DNA of 64,000 nucleotides, taken from contig JBNKZD010000204.1 of the NCBI GenBank assembly GCA_050301235.1, positions 1 to 64,000 of the forward strand, given 5' to 3'. This DNA is from JAFGIN01 sp050301235. GTDB taxonomy: Bacteria; Fibrobacterota; Chitinivibrionia; Chitinivibrionales; Chitinispirillaceae. Numbering within the stretch: the stretch's first letter is position 1; every line of letters starts with the position of its first letter. The notes below the pieces were generated by a model that saw only the letters and a program-made list of their open reading frames with translations, had not been told where the DNA came from and did no database searches. The position numbers and the translations under genes were made by a program. Shown in pieces: positions 19,110-27,516 of this stretch.

Positions 19110-21223
19110 GTGTACCTTTCGGTTTTTTTTGATCTGATGATAAGTTGTGCGAGGCCACGCAGGCCGCAACGCGAGATTTCCAGAAACGAACGTATCGGTT
19201 GATCGATCGTGCGGTTGTCGGCCCAGCGGATCCAGGTGTCTGCCCGACAGAAAAGTACCCGCACCAGGAAACGCTCTTGTTCAGGAGAGAGTGTTGCGAG
19301 CTCGAGCCGTAAGACTCCAGCCCCGGTGCTCACGACCCGGGCTGGCAGAGGCAGGCTCTCTTCACCCAGATGCAGAGTCAGATGGAGCGTCTCGCCATGC
19401 TCGAACTCATCGCCTGCGTGACTCAACGCTACGCCGGAGAGTGATAAATCAGTGAGTTCACAGGCGATAGTGTGCCCGCATGAGCGTTCCACCGTGGCTG
19501 GCAGGCGCAGCACAATCCGGGCGTGTCTGCGACGTTGCTGGCGCTCGTAGGCAGCAGCGATAGCAGCCGAGAGTATAATCAGGTTATAGGAGGCCCAGCC
19601 AACGTTGATGAGCACGGCATCGAGCTGCTGACGGCCTGTACTGGCTGACCATAACCCGGTGATGATACCAGTGAGATTCAGGCTAAAAAGTAGCAGAAAT
19701 GGCAGTGCTATACGCCAGTCGAAATAGCTCGTTGCAATGAGTCCGCCTTTGGAAGTGACATTGAAGCGTCCGAGCCGGGGATTGATAAGCGCCAGAATCG
19801 TCGGCAGGACGATATAGACTGAAAGAACCGTTTCGTAAAGTTCACCCCAGAACGAGCGCCGGAAGCCTCCTTGAATGTGGGAAGCTGTCATGAGCGTAAA
19901 CGTAAGGTGGGGCAAAGCATAGCAGAGCACCATGACAGGTGCAGCGGCAAAAATGTGAGCATCGAGCAGAAAGAAACCGAGCGGCGCCGTAAGAAAAATA
20001 AGGCGCGGAAGTCCGGACAGGAAATAGAGTTGCCCGTTGAGGTAGCAGAGTCTTTGGGGCCAGGTCAGTCCCGGTCCGAACAGCGGGTTATCAACCCTGA
20101 GGATCTGCACCATACCGCGGGCCCAGCGGATCCGTTGATTTATGTGGCCGGAGAGAGATTCGGTGGCAAGACCGCCAGCCTGGCGCACGCCAAGAAAAGC
20201 TGTTCGCCAGCCGCGTCGATGCATTCTGAGAGCTGTGTGCGCATCCTCAGTGACGGTTTCTTCAGCAATGCCGCCCACATCGGCCAGAGCTGCTCGCCGT
20301 ATCACAGCACAGGACCCGCAGAAAAAGACTGCATTCCAGAGATCATTACCGGGTTGGATGAGACCATAAAACAGCTCACCTTCATTCGGGCTGGTCTTAA
20401 AAACACGCAGGTTCCGCTCAAGCGGGTCAGGAGAGTAAAAGTGGTGGGGCGTCTGCACCATTGCCAGTCGGTCATCCTCGACCAGCCATCCCATCGTGAG
20501 CTGTAAGAAGGAGCGGGTCGGGACGTGATCGCAGTCAAATATCGCCACGAATGGGGCATCGGTGCGGGCCAGCGCCGCATTGATATTACCCGCCTTGGCG
20601 CCATGGTTGTCGTGACGAATGAAATAACCGACCCCCATTTCCTTTGCAAACTGTTGAAAATCGTCACGTTTGCCATCATCGAGCACAAAGATGCGCAGCT
20701 TGTCCTGTGGCCAATCGAGTGCCTGAGCGGCCAGAATGGTGGCGCGTACAACCTCCAGCGGTTCATTATAGGTGGGTATAAGTACATCCACCGCTGGCCA
20801 GTCTCTGACGTCGGCAGACAATGCCAGCGGTTTGCGTGCGATCGGCCTCGATAACTGAAAGTACCCCAGGATCAGAACCAGAAAGGCATAGAGTTCAGCG
20901 GACAGCAGTGCTGCACTGAGCAGCAGGTCGAGCGACTCTACATTCATGGTAGCGCTGATGCGCCAGGCCAGGTAGCGCGCCGACACCGTTATCGCCATCA
21001 CCATCAGCATTAAAGTACTCGCTCGGTGGCGCGAACGGGCGACGATTAACGCCACGATGAATAGCATCACACTCAGATTTACTTGCTCACGCAACTCCAG
21101 AGGAGTGAGCACCACCAACGTCAAAGGCACCACGGCCACGAACATTACCAGCAGACGAGCCACACGTTTAACTCCCCCGGCGAACGGGATGCCAGATGTT
21201 CGAAGTAACTTTGCTGTGCTCAT
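19106..21223 (-). CDS. bcsA: Cellulose synthase catalytic subunit BcsA with PilZ domain
   Basis: 705 residues. The GT2 processive core has DDG (182-184), DCD (230-232), TED (325-327) and QRIRW (363-367), the D,D,D,QxxRW set that polymerises UDP-glucose. Membrane helices lie on both sides. The C-terminal PilZ domain keeps the c-di-GMP contacts: R565xxxR569 and D592-x-S594-xx-G597. The enzyme should therefore be allosterically activated by c-di-GMP. It is shorter than the E. coli protein because the N-terminal extension is missing. GAGGTGA precedes the ATG, and the bcsQ stop lies three bases upstream. No c-di-GMP cyclase is encoded in the window. Confidence 0.95.
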   Translation of the reverse strand: MSTAKLLRTSGIPFAGGVKRVARLLVMFVAVVPLTLVVLTPLELREQVNLSVMLFIVALIVARSRHRASTLMLMVMAITVSARYLAWRISATMNVESLDLLLSAALLSAELYAFLVLILGYFQLSRPIARKPLALSADVRDWPAVDVLIPTYNEPLEVVRATILAAQALDWPQDKLRIFVLDDGKRDDFQQFAKEMGVGYFIRHDNHGAKAGNINAALARTDAPFVAIFDCDHVPTRSFLQLTMGWLVEDDRLAMVQTPHHFYSPDPLERNLRVFKTSPNEGELFYGLIQPGNDLWNAVFFCGSCAVIRRAALADVGGIAEETVTEDAHTALRMHRRGWRTAFLGVRQAGGLATESLSGHINQRIRWARGMVQILRVDNPLFGPGLTWPQRLCYLNGQLYFLSGLPRLIFLTAPLGFFLLDAHIFAAAPVMVLCYALPHLTFTLMTASHIQGGFRRSFWGELYETVLSVYIVLPTILALINPRLGRFNVTSKGGLIATSYFDWRIALPFLLLFSLNLTGIITGLWSASTGRQQLDAVLINVGWASYNLIILSAAIAAAYERQQRRRHARIVLRLPATVERSCGHTIACELTDLSLSGVALSHAGDEFEHGETLHLTLHLGEESLPLPARVVSTGAGVLRLELATLSPEQERFLVRVLFCRADTWIRWADNRTIDQPIRSFLEISRCGLRGLAQLIIRSKKTERYT

Positions 21224-21226
21224 GAT

Positions 21227-22012
21227 TCACCTCACTGGCTGCGTATTTCGTTGAAGATCGATGAGCGGTGTCAGCAGGCGCTCGCTCATCTCACGCAAAG
21301 CAGCCACTACACCGGACACAGGGCTTTGCAAGGCAACCGGCACCTGTTGAGCCCACGCCTCGCCTACAACGGGATCACGTGGTATCGAGTATGGTACCAG
21401 TAGCTCACCCAGATGTTGCCGTAGCAGGAACTCTGCGTCACGAGCGAGCTCGCTGTGTGGCTCCATCTGGTTGAGCACGTGCCAGATTGTCGGTGTCAGC
21501 TCGCTCCCTCGGCACCGACGCTCCAGCATGGACATTATAACCGGAAGTGTGGCGAAACAGGCTGCATCGGGCAAATGCACACCCACAATGGCATTTGCCA
21601 TTTCGAGTACGTGCTCCGTCCAGACCCGTTCACCTGCCGGTGTGTCAACCAATACCAGCTCGGTGTCGGAAGGGACAATCTCGAGTACACGACGTCTCAG
21701 CCAACCTGTATCGGCTAAAAGAGTAGCCTCAGCTTGCCGCAGTTTGTCGCGGTCACAGGCGCCAAACGGGATAAAGGGCACTATCCCTCGTTGCTCGGCA
21801 AAGTACTCGTTGATTTCATTGGACGAGGAACCCTCAGCAATACCAATCTGCAACCCTGGCGGCATACCCAGGTGTTTACCAAGGGCGTTTTGTGGATCAC
21901 AGTCCAGCGCAAGCACACGGCGACCAGCGCGGGCAAGTATGACGCTCAGGTTGGCTGTTAATGTTGTGCGGCCTGTACCCCCTTTCGGTGAGACAAAGGC
22001 GATGATCTTCAT
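21227..22012 (-). CDS. bcsQ: Cellulose biosynthesis MinD/ParA-like ATPase BcsQ
   Basis: About 261 residues. The deviant Walker A motif SPKGGTGRTTLTANL sits at the N-terminus, followed by VLALDCDPQNALGKHLG and VLVDTPAG, as in the MinD/ParA family and BcsQ. BcsQ is known to localise the cellulose machinery, often at a pole. The ATG at 22012 overlaps the upstream gene's stop (ATGA) and has GGATGGAG before it. A longer frame to 22111 would only add residues that lie inside the upstream gene. Confidence 0.92.
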   Translation of the reverse strand: MKIIAFVSPKGGTGRTTLTANLSVILARAGRRVLALDCDPQNALGKHLGMPPGLQIGIAEGSSSNEINEYFAEQRGIVPFIPFGACDRDKLRQAEATLLADTGWLRRRVLEIVPSDTELVLVDTPAGERVWTEHVLEMANAIVGVHLPDAACFATLPVIMSMLERRCRGSELTPTIWHVLNQMEPHSELARDAEFLLRQHLGELLVPYSIPRDPVVGEAWAQQVPVALQSPVSGVVAALREMSERLLTPLIDLQRNTQPVR

Positions 22013-22362
22013 ATAGCGGCTCCATCCTTTTGCAAGACAAAGGGTTTGGCGACATCCGTGGAATTTTCCGGTTGGTCGAGTAACTCGGAGACAATATGCA
22101 TTAAAGGCCACCGCTGTCGGGTTTCAACCTCGCGGTGTACACTGTTGAACTCGATATATTGCATCTGCTTCTCACCCACAGCTTCGAGGAGAGCGGCCAC
22201 ATCAAAAGCGCCGCTTTGGGTTCCCCCCAAGGCAACAAACGGCTTACTTTCCGAAGACCCCCGGATTGCCGGGTCATCGATAGGGAAAGATGCACTACTA
22301 TTACGTTTCGCTACATTTCGGGGAACGAACGGCTGTGAAAATGATCTTACCACTTTGACCAT
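22009..22362 (-). CDS. BcsR/BcsP-like cellulose biosynthesis protein
   Basis: About 117 residues. The C-terminal half (DVAALLEAVGEKQMQYIEF ... RQRWPLMHIVSELL) resembles the small BcsR domain (IDYADI ... LKRWPLLAEFA), which binds BcsQ in enterobacteria. The N-terminal half is basic and low in complexity. I place the start at the ATG at 22362 because a strong GGAGGAGG lies at the right distance. A longer frame reaching 22476 is open, but its first ATG lacks a ribosome binding site and it translates the Shine-Dalgarno itself as GGGS. First gene of the bcs operon, coupled to bcsQ by ATGA. Confidence 0.72.
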   Translation of the reverse strand: MVKVVRSFSQPFVPRNVAKRNSSASFPIDDPAIRGSSESKPFVALGGTQSGAFDVAALLEAVGEKQMQYIEFNSVHREVETRQRWPLMHIVSELLDQPENSTDVAKPFVLQKDGAAI

Positions 22363-22836
22363 AGAACCTCCTCCGCTTCCGATAGATGTGAGCGTATCCT
22401 CATTGGGCGTCGAGAGCATATTATGGAGAGAGCGCCTCAACCCCGCATAACTCGGTAACTTCAAGAGTTGTGCCATCAGGATAACGCCGCATTTGCAGGT
22501 CTCTGCTGTAAGGAGTGTTTGGTAAACGTTCGATCAGTGCTGGTGGCCAGTTTATTTGACAAATAGAGCGAGGCTCCTGTTTGTGTGAAAGCAGGAGGTG
22601 TCTTGACCGGCAAATTCGAACGGTAAATATCAAATATCTTCAGCTTATTTTTTAACTATCTATCAGTTAAATGATCTTCTTTGCACTGTTTATGTCGGTG
22701 CTATCGGGAGCGCTTTCAACTGAGGAGGTGGAAAAGCTTGAAACTGGAAACCCCGGGTATAAGCAATAATTGATTCTATTCATTGTCCCCGAAGAGACCA
22801 TTAAAGTATTTTAGATGAGGTAATTGTGAAAGTCTG
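22363..22836. other. Leader region of the bcs operon
   Basis: Base composition falls from GC-rich to AT-rich here. On the bcs-coding strand there is a short palindrome at 22652-22670 (TTAACT..AGTTAA), possibly an operator, and a 6-bp hairpin near 22570-22593. A 70-codon frame (22421-22633, minus) has no ribosome binding site and was not called. The bcs promoter should lie in this stretch. Confidence 0.35.
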
Positions 22837-22912
22837 CTTCATACTTCGACTATGAACTCAGTATGAGCGCCTCAAATATTACAGAAACGCTACCCTGAGT
22901 TCATCAAAGGGT
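22837..22912. repeat. REP-like imperfect palindrome
   Basis: GAACTCAG (22854-22861) pairs with CTGAGTTC (22895-22902). The flank TTCATACTTCGA (22838-22849) recurs exactly at 53952-53963 inside another hairpin. This looks like an extragenic palindromic repeat family. Confidence 0.45.
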
Positions 22913-22959
22913 GATTCCGCCGAGTTTTGCAATTATCTCAGAAGACTAATATAATTGTA

Positions 22960-23164
22960 TGTATACTGCGAACGGCTGAAATGTTAACCTTTATGGTAAT
23001 CGTAAATATCTGCATTTTTCATGACCCCTTTCCCATCCTTCCCCCGTTAACAGGGGGCTATAAAGTAGAGGCGAAGCTAACTACCGAAGGCGAATGGGGG
23101 AACGTGAAAAACGCGAAAAATGCAATATACCAAAATGTTTATTATTGATCCATTAATAGTATAC
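22960..23164. repeat. MITE-like element, copy A, interrupted by a second palindromic element
   Basis: The left end (GTATACTGCGAACGGCT, then AAATGTTAACCTTTATGGTAATCG) matches copy B at 39997-40067, and the right end (ATTGATCCATTAATAGTATA) matches its other end. In copy A the two halves are separated by about 115 extra bases. The left half has few differences from copy B, and the right half is more diverged. Confidence 0.7.
23011..23124. repeat. Palindromic insert nested in MITE copy A
   Basis: It is bounded by the perfect 10-bp inverted repeat TGCATTTTTC (23011-23020) / GAAAAATGCA (23115-23124). It carries an inner CCCCCGTTAACAGGGGG hairpin. Copy B lacks this block, so it looks like an insertion into an older repeat. 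Confidence 0.65.
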
Positions 23165-23199
23165 CTGATACCTAAAGATTCGGATGAGGAGGTTAAAAT

Positions 23200-23886
23200 T
23201 TGAAATCAAATGCACTACGGAATGCGGGTATTGCCTCTGTTGCCAGTATGGCATTCTTTGCTGGTTGTGGTTCAGAACAGAAATCGTATGAGAAATGGTT
23301 AGAAACGCCTGGTGCTGCCAATCGAATTAATTTAGATGCTGTTCAAAAAGCACTTGAGCAATCAAAATCAATCGAAGACTTCGAAAAAACGGTCAATGAA
23401 ATTTATGAAGGTCCACATCTTGTACTCATTGAAGTAAAAGATGAGGGCAATGGGAAAAAAAGAATTTCCGGATACGAAGATGTTGATAACAATAAAACGC
23501 TGAATCCCCAGTCCGATTTTCTCCTTTTTTCATCATCGGTTGGTGGCAATACATACGAACTTTATGGTGCCGGAGTTCATAACTACTATCATTATTCTGG
23601 ACACTATTATAGCGGCAGCAGTTTAATGTTTGGATATATACTCGGAAGTATGATGTCCAGACCTTATTACACAACAACTATTGATCGCGGGACAGAACTC
23701 TATACTCACCGAAATACCTATCGACAAACTCCACAATATACTAAACAGCAACAGCAGAATATGGCGTTTCGAAAAGCGCAGTTTGTGAAAAATCCAACAG
23801 CTGCAAAAGGCTTTAGAAGTCGGGTTTCTTCCACTTCGTCACAATTCAAATCTTCAAAAGGTAAAGGTTTCACAAGTGGTTCCTGA
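23200..23886 (+). CDS. Predicted lipoprotein, YgiB/YjfM-like in layout
   Basis: 228 residues from a TTG start with an excellent GGATGAGGAGG 7-8 bases upstream. The signal sequence ends in FFAGC, a lipobox. The middle is rich in Tyr/His/Gly with GYILGSMMSRPYY. The C-terminal third is Ser/Lys/Gln-rich and probably disordered (for example QQQQNMAFRKAQF). This layout recalls the YgiB/YjfM (DUF1190) lipoproteins of enterobacteria, which lie near PspA-like and YjfI genes, but sequence identity is not obvious. Its position at the head of a cluster that ends in YjfI and PspA homologues supports the comparison. Confidence 0.6.
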   Translation: MKSNALRNAGIASVASMAFFAGCGSEQKSYEKWLETPGAANRINLDAVQKALEQSKSIEDFEKTVNEIYEGPHLVLIEVKDEGNGKKRISGYEDVDNNKTLNPQSDFLLFSSSVGGNTYELYGAGVHNYYHYSGHYYSGSSLMFGYILGSMMSRPYYTTTIDRGTELYTHRNTYRQTPQYTKQQQQNMAFRKAQFVKNPTAAKGFRSRVSSTSSQFKSSKGKGFTSGS

Positions 23887-24035
23887 GCAAACACATTACT
23901 ATAACACATCGAATTATTTGATTAACCATTTTTTCAACCTTTCCAATAGTTAAGTTTATTCTGTACGAGATGAAAAACAAACTGGAATCAATCGAATAAT
24001 TATGACATGCAATAACCTGCAAATGAGGTATGGAA

Positions 24036-25088
24036 GTGAAATCAATCAATAAATCTATTTCTGGTTGGACCGACGAATACAAGTCTGCTGGTATCATGGA
24101 TCTTGATGGTGAGGATTTTTATCTTCGATTGGTAACTGTCGATATGGATCCCAATGATACTTTTTATATGCAAATTCCTGCTGACTACGAAACAAAATCT
24201 ATTGCACGTTGCATTTCAGATTTTTTTCTGGCAGACAAAACTGGACGTGAAAAAATTAAAGCATCACTGGAAGTCGAAGATTTTCCTGAGTTACCTGAAA
24301 TTTATGACTATTTTTGTGATCTTTTCGAAGATGAACGTTGTGGTCGTCTGGTACTTGAATATTCAATCAATGGTGGACCGGCAGGCATAGATGCTACCAA
24401 TCTAGTATATGACCATTTATCACTTACTGAAGAGAGAGTATCAAGAGAAAAATATAAGGTGCTCCACCTGATTCTTGACACGTACAACACTCCCTTTGGA
24501 GATCTGGACGACCAGTTGGAAGTCGCTCGAATGAAAAAGTCTTTTCTGGGACTCTATCTGTATTACCAGGTTATGAAACAGAAAATTTCGACAATCGATC
24601 CATCGATAATTGATGGTGAAATCAGGGACGCTATCTCTTACTGCGAAGAGCAGGATTTGTTGAAATGTAAAAAAGTACTCATTGGAGATGATCTTAAATT
24701 GACATTGACCGAACATGGGAAGCAATATTTCAATGAACTGTATGACGAAGCGCAGTATTATGTTTCCAACTTCGAAATATTCTCACATGTGTATGTCGAT
24801 GGAGACTACATACGATTCAATCATGTCGAAGGAAAAGATTATCGTATACAGGTCATGCGACATGAAGGTGTTGATGTGTACAGAGCTGTAATGGTGATGA
24901 GCTTGATCAATGGCACCTTTGATGTCGATGGAAATGATTGGGAAAAAGAGATGCGTTCCCCCCATTTTTTTTCACGTTATTTCGGAGCGTGTGTTAACAC
25001 CGATATGGAAATGTCAAAAAATGATTTCATTGCAATGATTGAACAGGGCAAAAAAATGCAGGCCAGGAATAATGACTCAGTGTATTGA
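24036..25088 (+). CDS. Uncharacterised acidic protein, first soluble protein of the PspA/SecA cluster
   Basis: About 350 residues, acidic, with no signal peptide and no membrane helix. I do not recognise a family. The first 150 residues look alpha/beta. The middle (residues about 150-240; HLILDTYNTPFGDLDDQ ... LTEHGKQYFNEL) has the rhythm of a winged-helix segment. The C-terminal part has strands and ends with a charged helix. GAGG lies at 24025-24028. The ATG at 24030 is too close, so the GTG at 24036 is the better start. The gene overlaps the next by 17 bases, so it belongs to the operon. Confidence 0.6.
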   Translation: MKSINKSISGWTDEYKSAGIMDLDGEDFYLRLVTVDMDPNDTFYMQIPADYETKSIARCISDFFLADKTGREKIKASLEVEDFPELPEIYDYFCDLFEDERCGRLVLEYSINGGPAGIDATNLVYDHLSLTEERVSREKYKVLHLILDTYNTPFGDLDDQLEVARMKKSFLGLYLYYQVMKQKISTIDPSIIDGEIRDAISYCEEQDLLKCKKVLIGDDLKLTLTEHGKQYFNELYDEAQYYVSNFEIFSHVYVDGDYIRFNHVEGKDYRIQVMRHEGVDVYRAVMVMSLINGTFDVDGNDWEKEMRSPHFFSRYFGACVNTDMEMSKNDFIAMIEQGKKMQARNNDSVY

Positions 25089-25851
25089 TATACCTACACC
25101 TGAAAGTGACTTGCTGCTTGAGAGGGAACTTGATGATCATGTACGATTTGTTGCAATCAGAAATTCAGATTCAGAACTCCTTCCTCGTGTTCACCAGGAA
25201 TTAATCAGAAAATACTTTTTCGATGTTAACGATATCGATTCATTGACTGCAATGCAATCATATATACGTCATGCAGAAAAGCTGTCAAATCAATGTATTT
25301 CGTATAATGTTATTGCAGCAATCGATTCAGAGGGACGCCTATCAGGAGCAACGGTTTTTGGACTTTTTTCGATGGGACCATATACTTTTATAAAAGGAGA
25401 ATATACTGTTGTTGTGCCCGAAGTACGGACCAGCTCACTTCTCGACAGATTATTGCATGAACGATATATTTCTGCATGTCGGCAAAGCATTTTGTGTGGT
25501 CTGAACGAGCCGGAGTTTATAGTCATTCAGATATGTTCATCCGCCGATCAACCTAAAAATGCTCAACTTCAGCGTATGTGGCATTTAAGAGGGTTCAGAC
25601 GAATCGATTTTCCATTCATTCAACTACCTCTGAGAGATGAACTTGACGCTGTATCAAACTTTTATTGCTATCTTCAGCCTTTATCGGAAAATTTCCGTGT
25701 ACGGAGCACTCTCACCTGTGATGAAACACTCGCTATAGTAGATGCCTGTTGTACATTCAGGGAATCGAAAAAGCGACTTTCTGACTATGCAGAATACAAG
25801 CAGATGAAGAAGTATATAGAACAACAAAAGAGTATTAGATTATGCCAATGA
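25072..25851 (+). CDS. GNAT-type acyltransferase-like protein
   Basis: About 259 residues. The core (VIAAIDSEGRLSGATVFGLF, FIKGEYTVVVPEVRTSSLLDRLL, then the LQRMWHLRGFRRIDFPFIQLPL region) follows the GNAT N-acetyltransferase order of strand, acyl-CoA loop, helix and a final YxxxGF-like element. Here the pyrophosphate loop RxxGxG/A is replaced by VRTSSLL, so CoA binding may be altered. The ATG at 25072 with CAGGA upstream is preferred over an earlier in-frame codon at 25039. The gene overlaps both neighbours, which implies coupled translation. The substrate is unknown. Confidence 0.6.
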   Translation: MTQCIDIPTPESDLLLERELDDHVRFVAIRNSDSELLPRVHQELIRKYFFDVNDIDSLTAMQSYIRHAEKLSNQCISYNVIAAIDSEGRLSGATVFGLFSMGPYTFIKGEYTVVVPEVRTSSLLDRLLHERYISACRQSILCGLNEPEFIVIQICSSADQPKNAQLQRMWHLRGFRRIDFPFIQLPLRDELDAVSNFYCYLQPLSENFRVRSTLTCDETLAIVDACCTFRESKKRLSDYAEYKQMKKYIEQQKSIRLCQ

Positions 25852-26669
25852 TCATTGATGCTCACTGCCATGTTGACACGAGTAGCATATCACGGTGTGA
25901 TACAACACTTGATATAATTGAATCTGAAATGGAAAAGAATGGTATCATTGCTGCTGTGGTGATGCCTCTTGCAATGAAGGGTTTCGAATCGTTAAAAGAA
26001 CTGAAAACCTTAGTAATGTGTGTTTCAAGACGTTCACGGTTAAAATCTATGCTCTGCTATGATGCAATTTCCGGTAGTGAAGGAGTAGCAAATGTGCTGG
26101 AATTGCTTGAAGATACTAATGTCGTTGGCGTTAAGTTTTTTACTGGATATGATTCTTTCGGCCCCTGTGATGAAGGGATAGTTTCGATCCTTGAGTGTCT
26201 TGAAAAAAAAGGAAAAGTCGCCAAATTTCATACTGGAGCAACAGCACGTAATGAACACTCATTACTGCGCTATTGTTGTGATCCATATGCTTTTGATGAT
26301 CTGGCAACATCCCGGCCGAATCTGAAGATTGACTGCGCTCACTTTATGGCTCCCAACCATATTTCAATGGCACCAGTACTCGATAAAAACAAGAATGTTT
26401 TTGCCGATCTTTCGGGTTTGATCGATACCTATGATGCTCAGCATGAAAATCCATATGCCGGATTTGTCCGTTATCGACTTGCTGATGCCCTGGCGTATTT
26501 ACCAAACACGAATCAGCTCATGTTCGGTACAGATTTCCCCTTTTGTGAACGATCATCAATGATCGCTTTTTTAGAGTCTTTTTTTGATGAGTACAGTTTT
26601 GATAATGAGCATAGAAACCGGATATGGTATAAAAATGCACAGGAATTATATGGAATTACCACAAGTTGA
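25842..26669 (+). CDS. Amidohydrolase-family metal-dependent hydrolase
   Basis: 275 residues. Hallmarks of the amidohydrolase_2/TIM-barrel group are IIDAHCHVD at the start (metal-binding HxH), VVGVKFFTGYDSFGP, KFHTGATAR (His on strand 5), KIDCAHFMAP (His on strand 6) and LMFGTDFPFCERSS (the Asp on strand 8). The enzyme probably hydrolyses or decarboxylates a small organic molecule in the cytoplasm. The start overlaps the upstream gene by 10 bases, and an ATG at 25848 is equally possible. Within the cluster it may process the precursor or product of the adjacent ligases. Confidence 0.8.
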   Translation: MPMIIDAHCHVDTSSISRCDTTLDIIESEMEKNGIIAAVVMPLAMKGFESLKELKTLVMCVSRRSRLKSMLCYDAISGSEGVANVLELLEDTNVVGVKFFTGYDSFGPCDEGIVSILECLEKKGKVAKFHTGATARNEHSLLRYCCDPYAFDDLATSRPNLKIDCAHFMAPNHISMAPVLDKNKNVFADLSGLIDTYDAQHENPYAGFVRYRLADALAYLPNTNQLMFGTDFPFCERSSMIAFLESFFDEYSFDNEHRNRIWYKNAQELYGITTS

Positions 26670-27516
26670 TTTAGATGAATACGTTCCGGATCTTGCTGAT
26701 TTAGTTGCATACTCGAAATCACACATTCCGATTTACTCCTGGTTATACCGGCAGCATGATGCATCGATAGAGTCTCTTGACCAGTTTTCAAACCTGCCGC
26801 TTCTCAAGGAAAATACACTTGTCAGAGAACGTCTTGAAGATATGATTTCAAATTTTGCAGATGTGCAAGAGATCTGCTATCCAACCGGAAAACTGGCAAG
26901 TGATTGCTGTATGCCCAGGGTACAAAATCAACAGGACCAGGAGGAGCAATACTGCATTCTCGAGTGGATTCTTGAAACATGCCTTTCGATTGATTGTTCC
27001 AGCAGGGATAAACCATCTATTGCACTCATTTCCGATGAAATAAATTCCTACAGTGCGGGTGCATTCAGCAAAATGGTTATCCTTCTTTTAAATGCACCTT
27101 TTTCTGCTCTGGTTGTACGTGGACATTCACCAGAGGAAATTGTTCAAGAGATTTCGAAATGTAAACCAGACATAATGCTTACTGCAGGCAATTTTTCACG
27201 AAAATGCATTCCTGAAAGCGTTACTACAATTATAGATATCGGAGAATATCCAAATACGTACCTATCCGGTTCTTCAATACACTATTGCCATGTACTTTCT
27301 CATCCATTGCTTGGTATCGTAGGCTGTAGCGTTGATACTCCAGGGTATTATCGCTACAATCCGGACTATTATTACATAGAGACATCTGAATCCGGGCTGA
27401 TTATATATACATCATTTATGCAAAAATTAATGCCAATGATACGACTTCTGTCACATCACTGGGGCAGAGTTGTCTCTCCCGGACTTCTCCAGATCACCTA
27501 CCAGGGAACCCATTAA
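26650..27516 (+). CDS. Degenerate PaaK/LuxE-like adenylate-forming protein, probably non-catalytic
   Basis: About 288 residues. The N-terminus (LVAYSKSHIPIYSWLYRQH ... LDQFSNLPLLKENTLV) matches the start of phenylacetate-CoA-ligase-like enzymes. The Ser/Thr/Gly-rich ATP loop, the YG(S/T)T motif and the C-terminal lid are absent, so it is probably catalytically dead or an accessory subunit. The ATG at 26650 has AGGA five bases upstream. It overlaps the hydrolase gene by 20 bases. A complete homologue follows immediately, and the two may form a heterodimer. This is inferred from the motif order only. Confidence 0.6.
   Translation: MELPQVDLDEYVPDLADLVAYSKSHIPIYSWLYRQHDASIESLDQFSNLPLLKENTLVRERLEDMISNFADVQEICYPTGKLASDCCMPRVQNQQDQEEQYCILEWILETCLSIDCSSRDKPSIALISDEINSYSAGAFSKMVILLLNAPFSALVVRGHSPEEIVQEISKCKPDIMLTAGNFSRKCIPESVTTIIDIGEYPNTYLSGSSIHYCHVLSHPLLGIVGCSVDTPGYYRYNPDYYYIETSESGLIIYTSFMQKLMPMIRLLSHHWGRVVSPGLLQITYQGTH

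Noticed and set aside
22421..22633. 70-codon minus-strand frame upstream of the bcsR/P-like gene
   Set aside because: No ribosome binding site, no recognisable family, and it covers the likely bcs leader.
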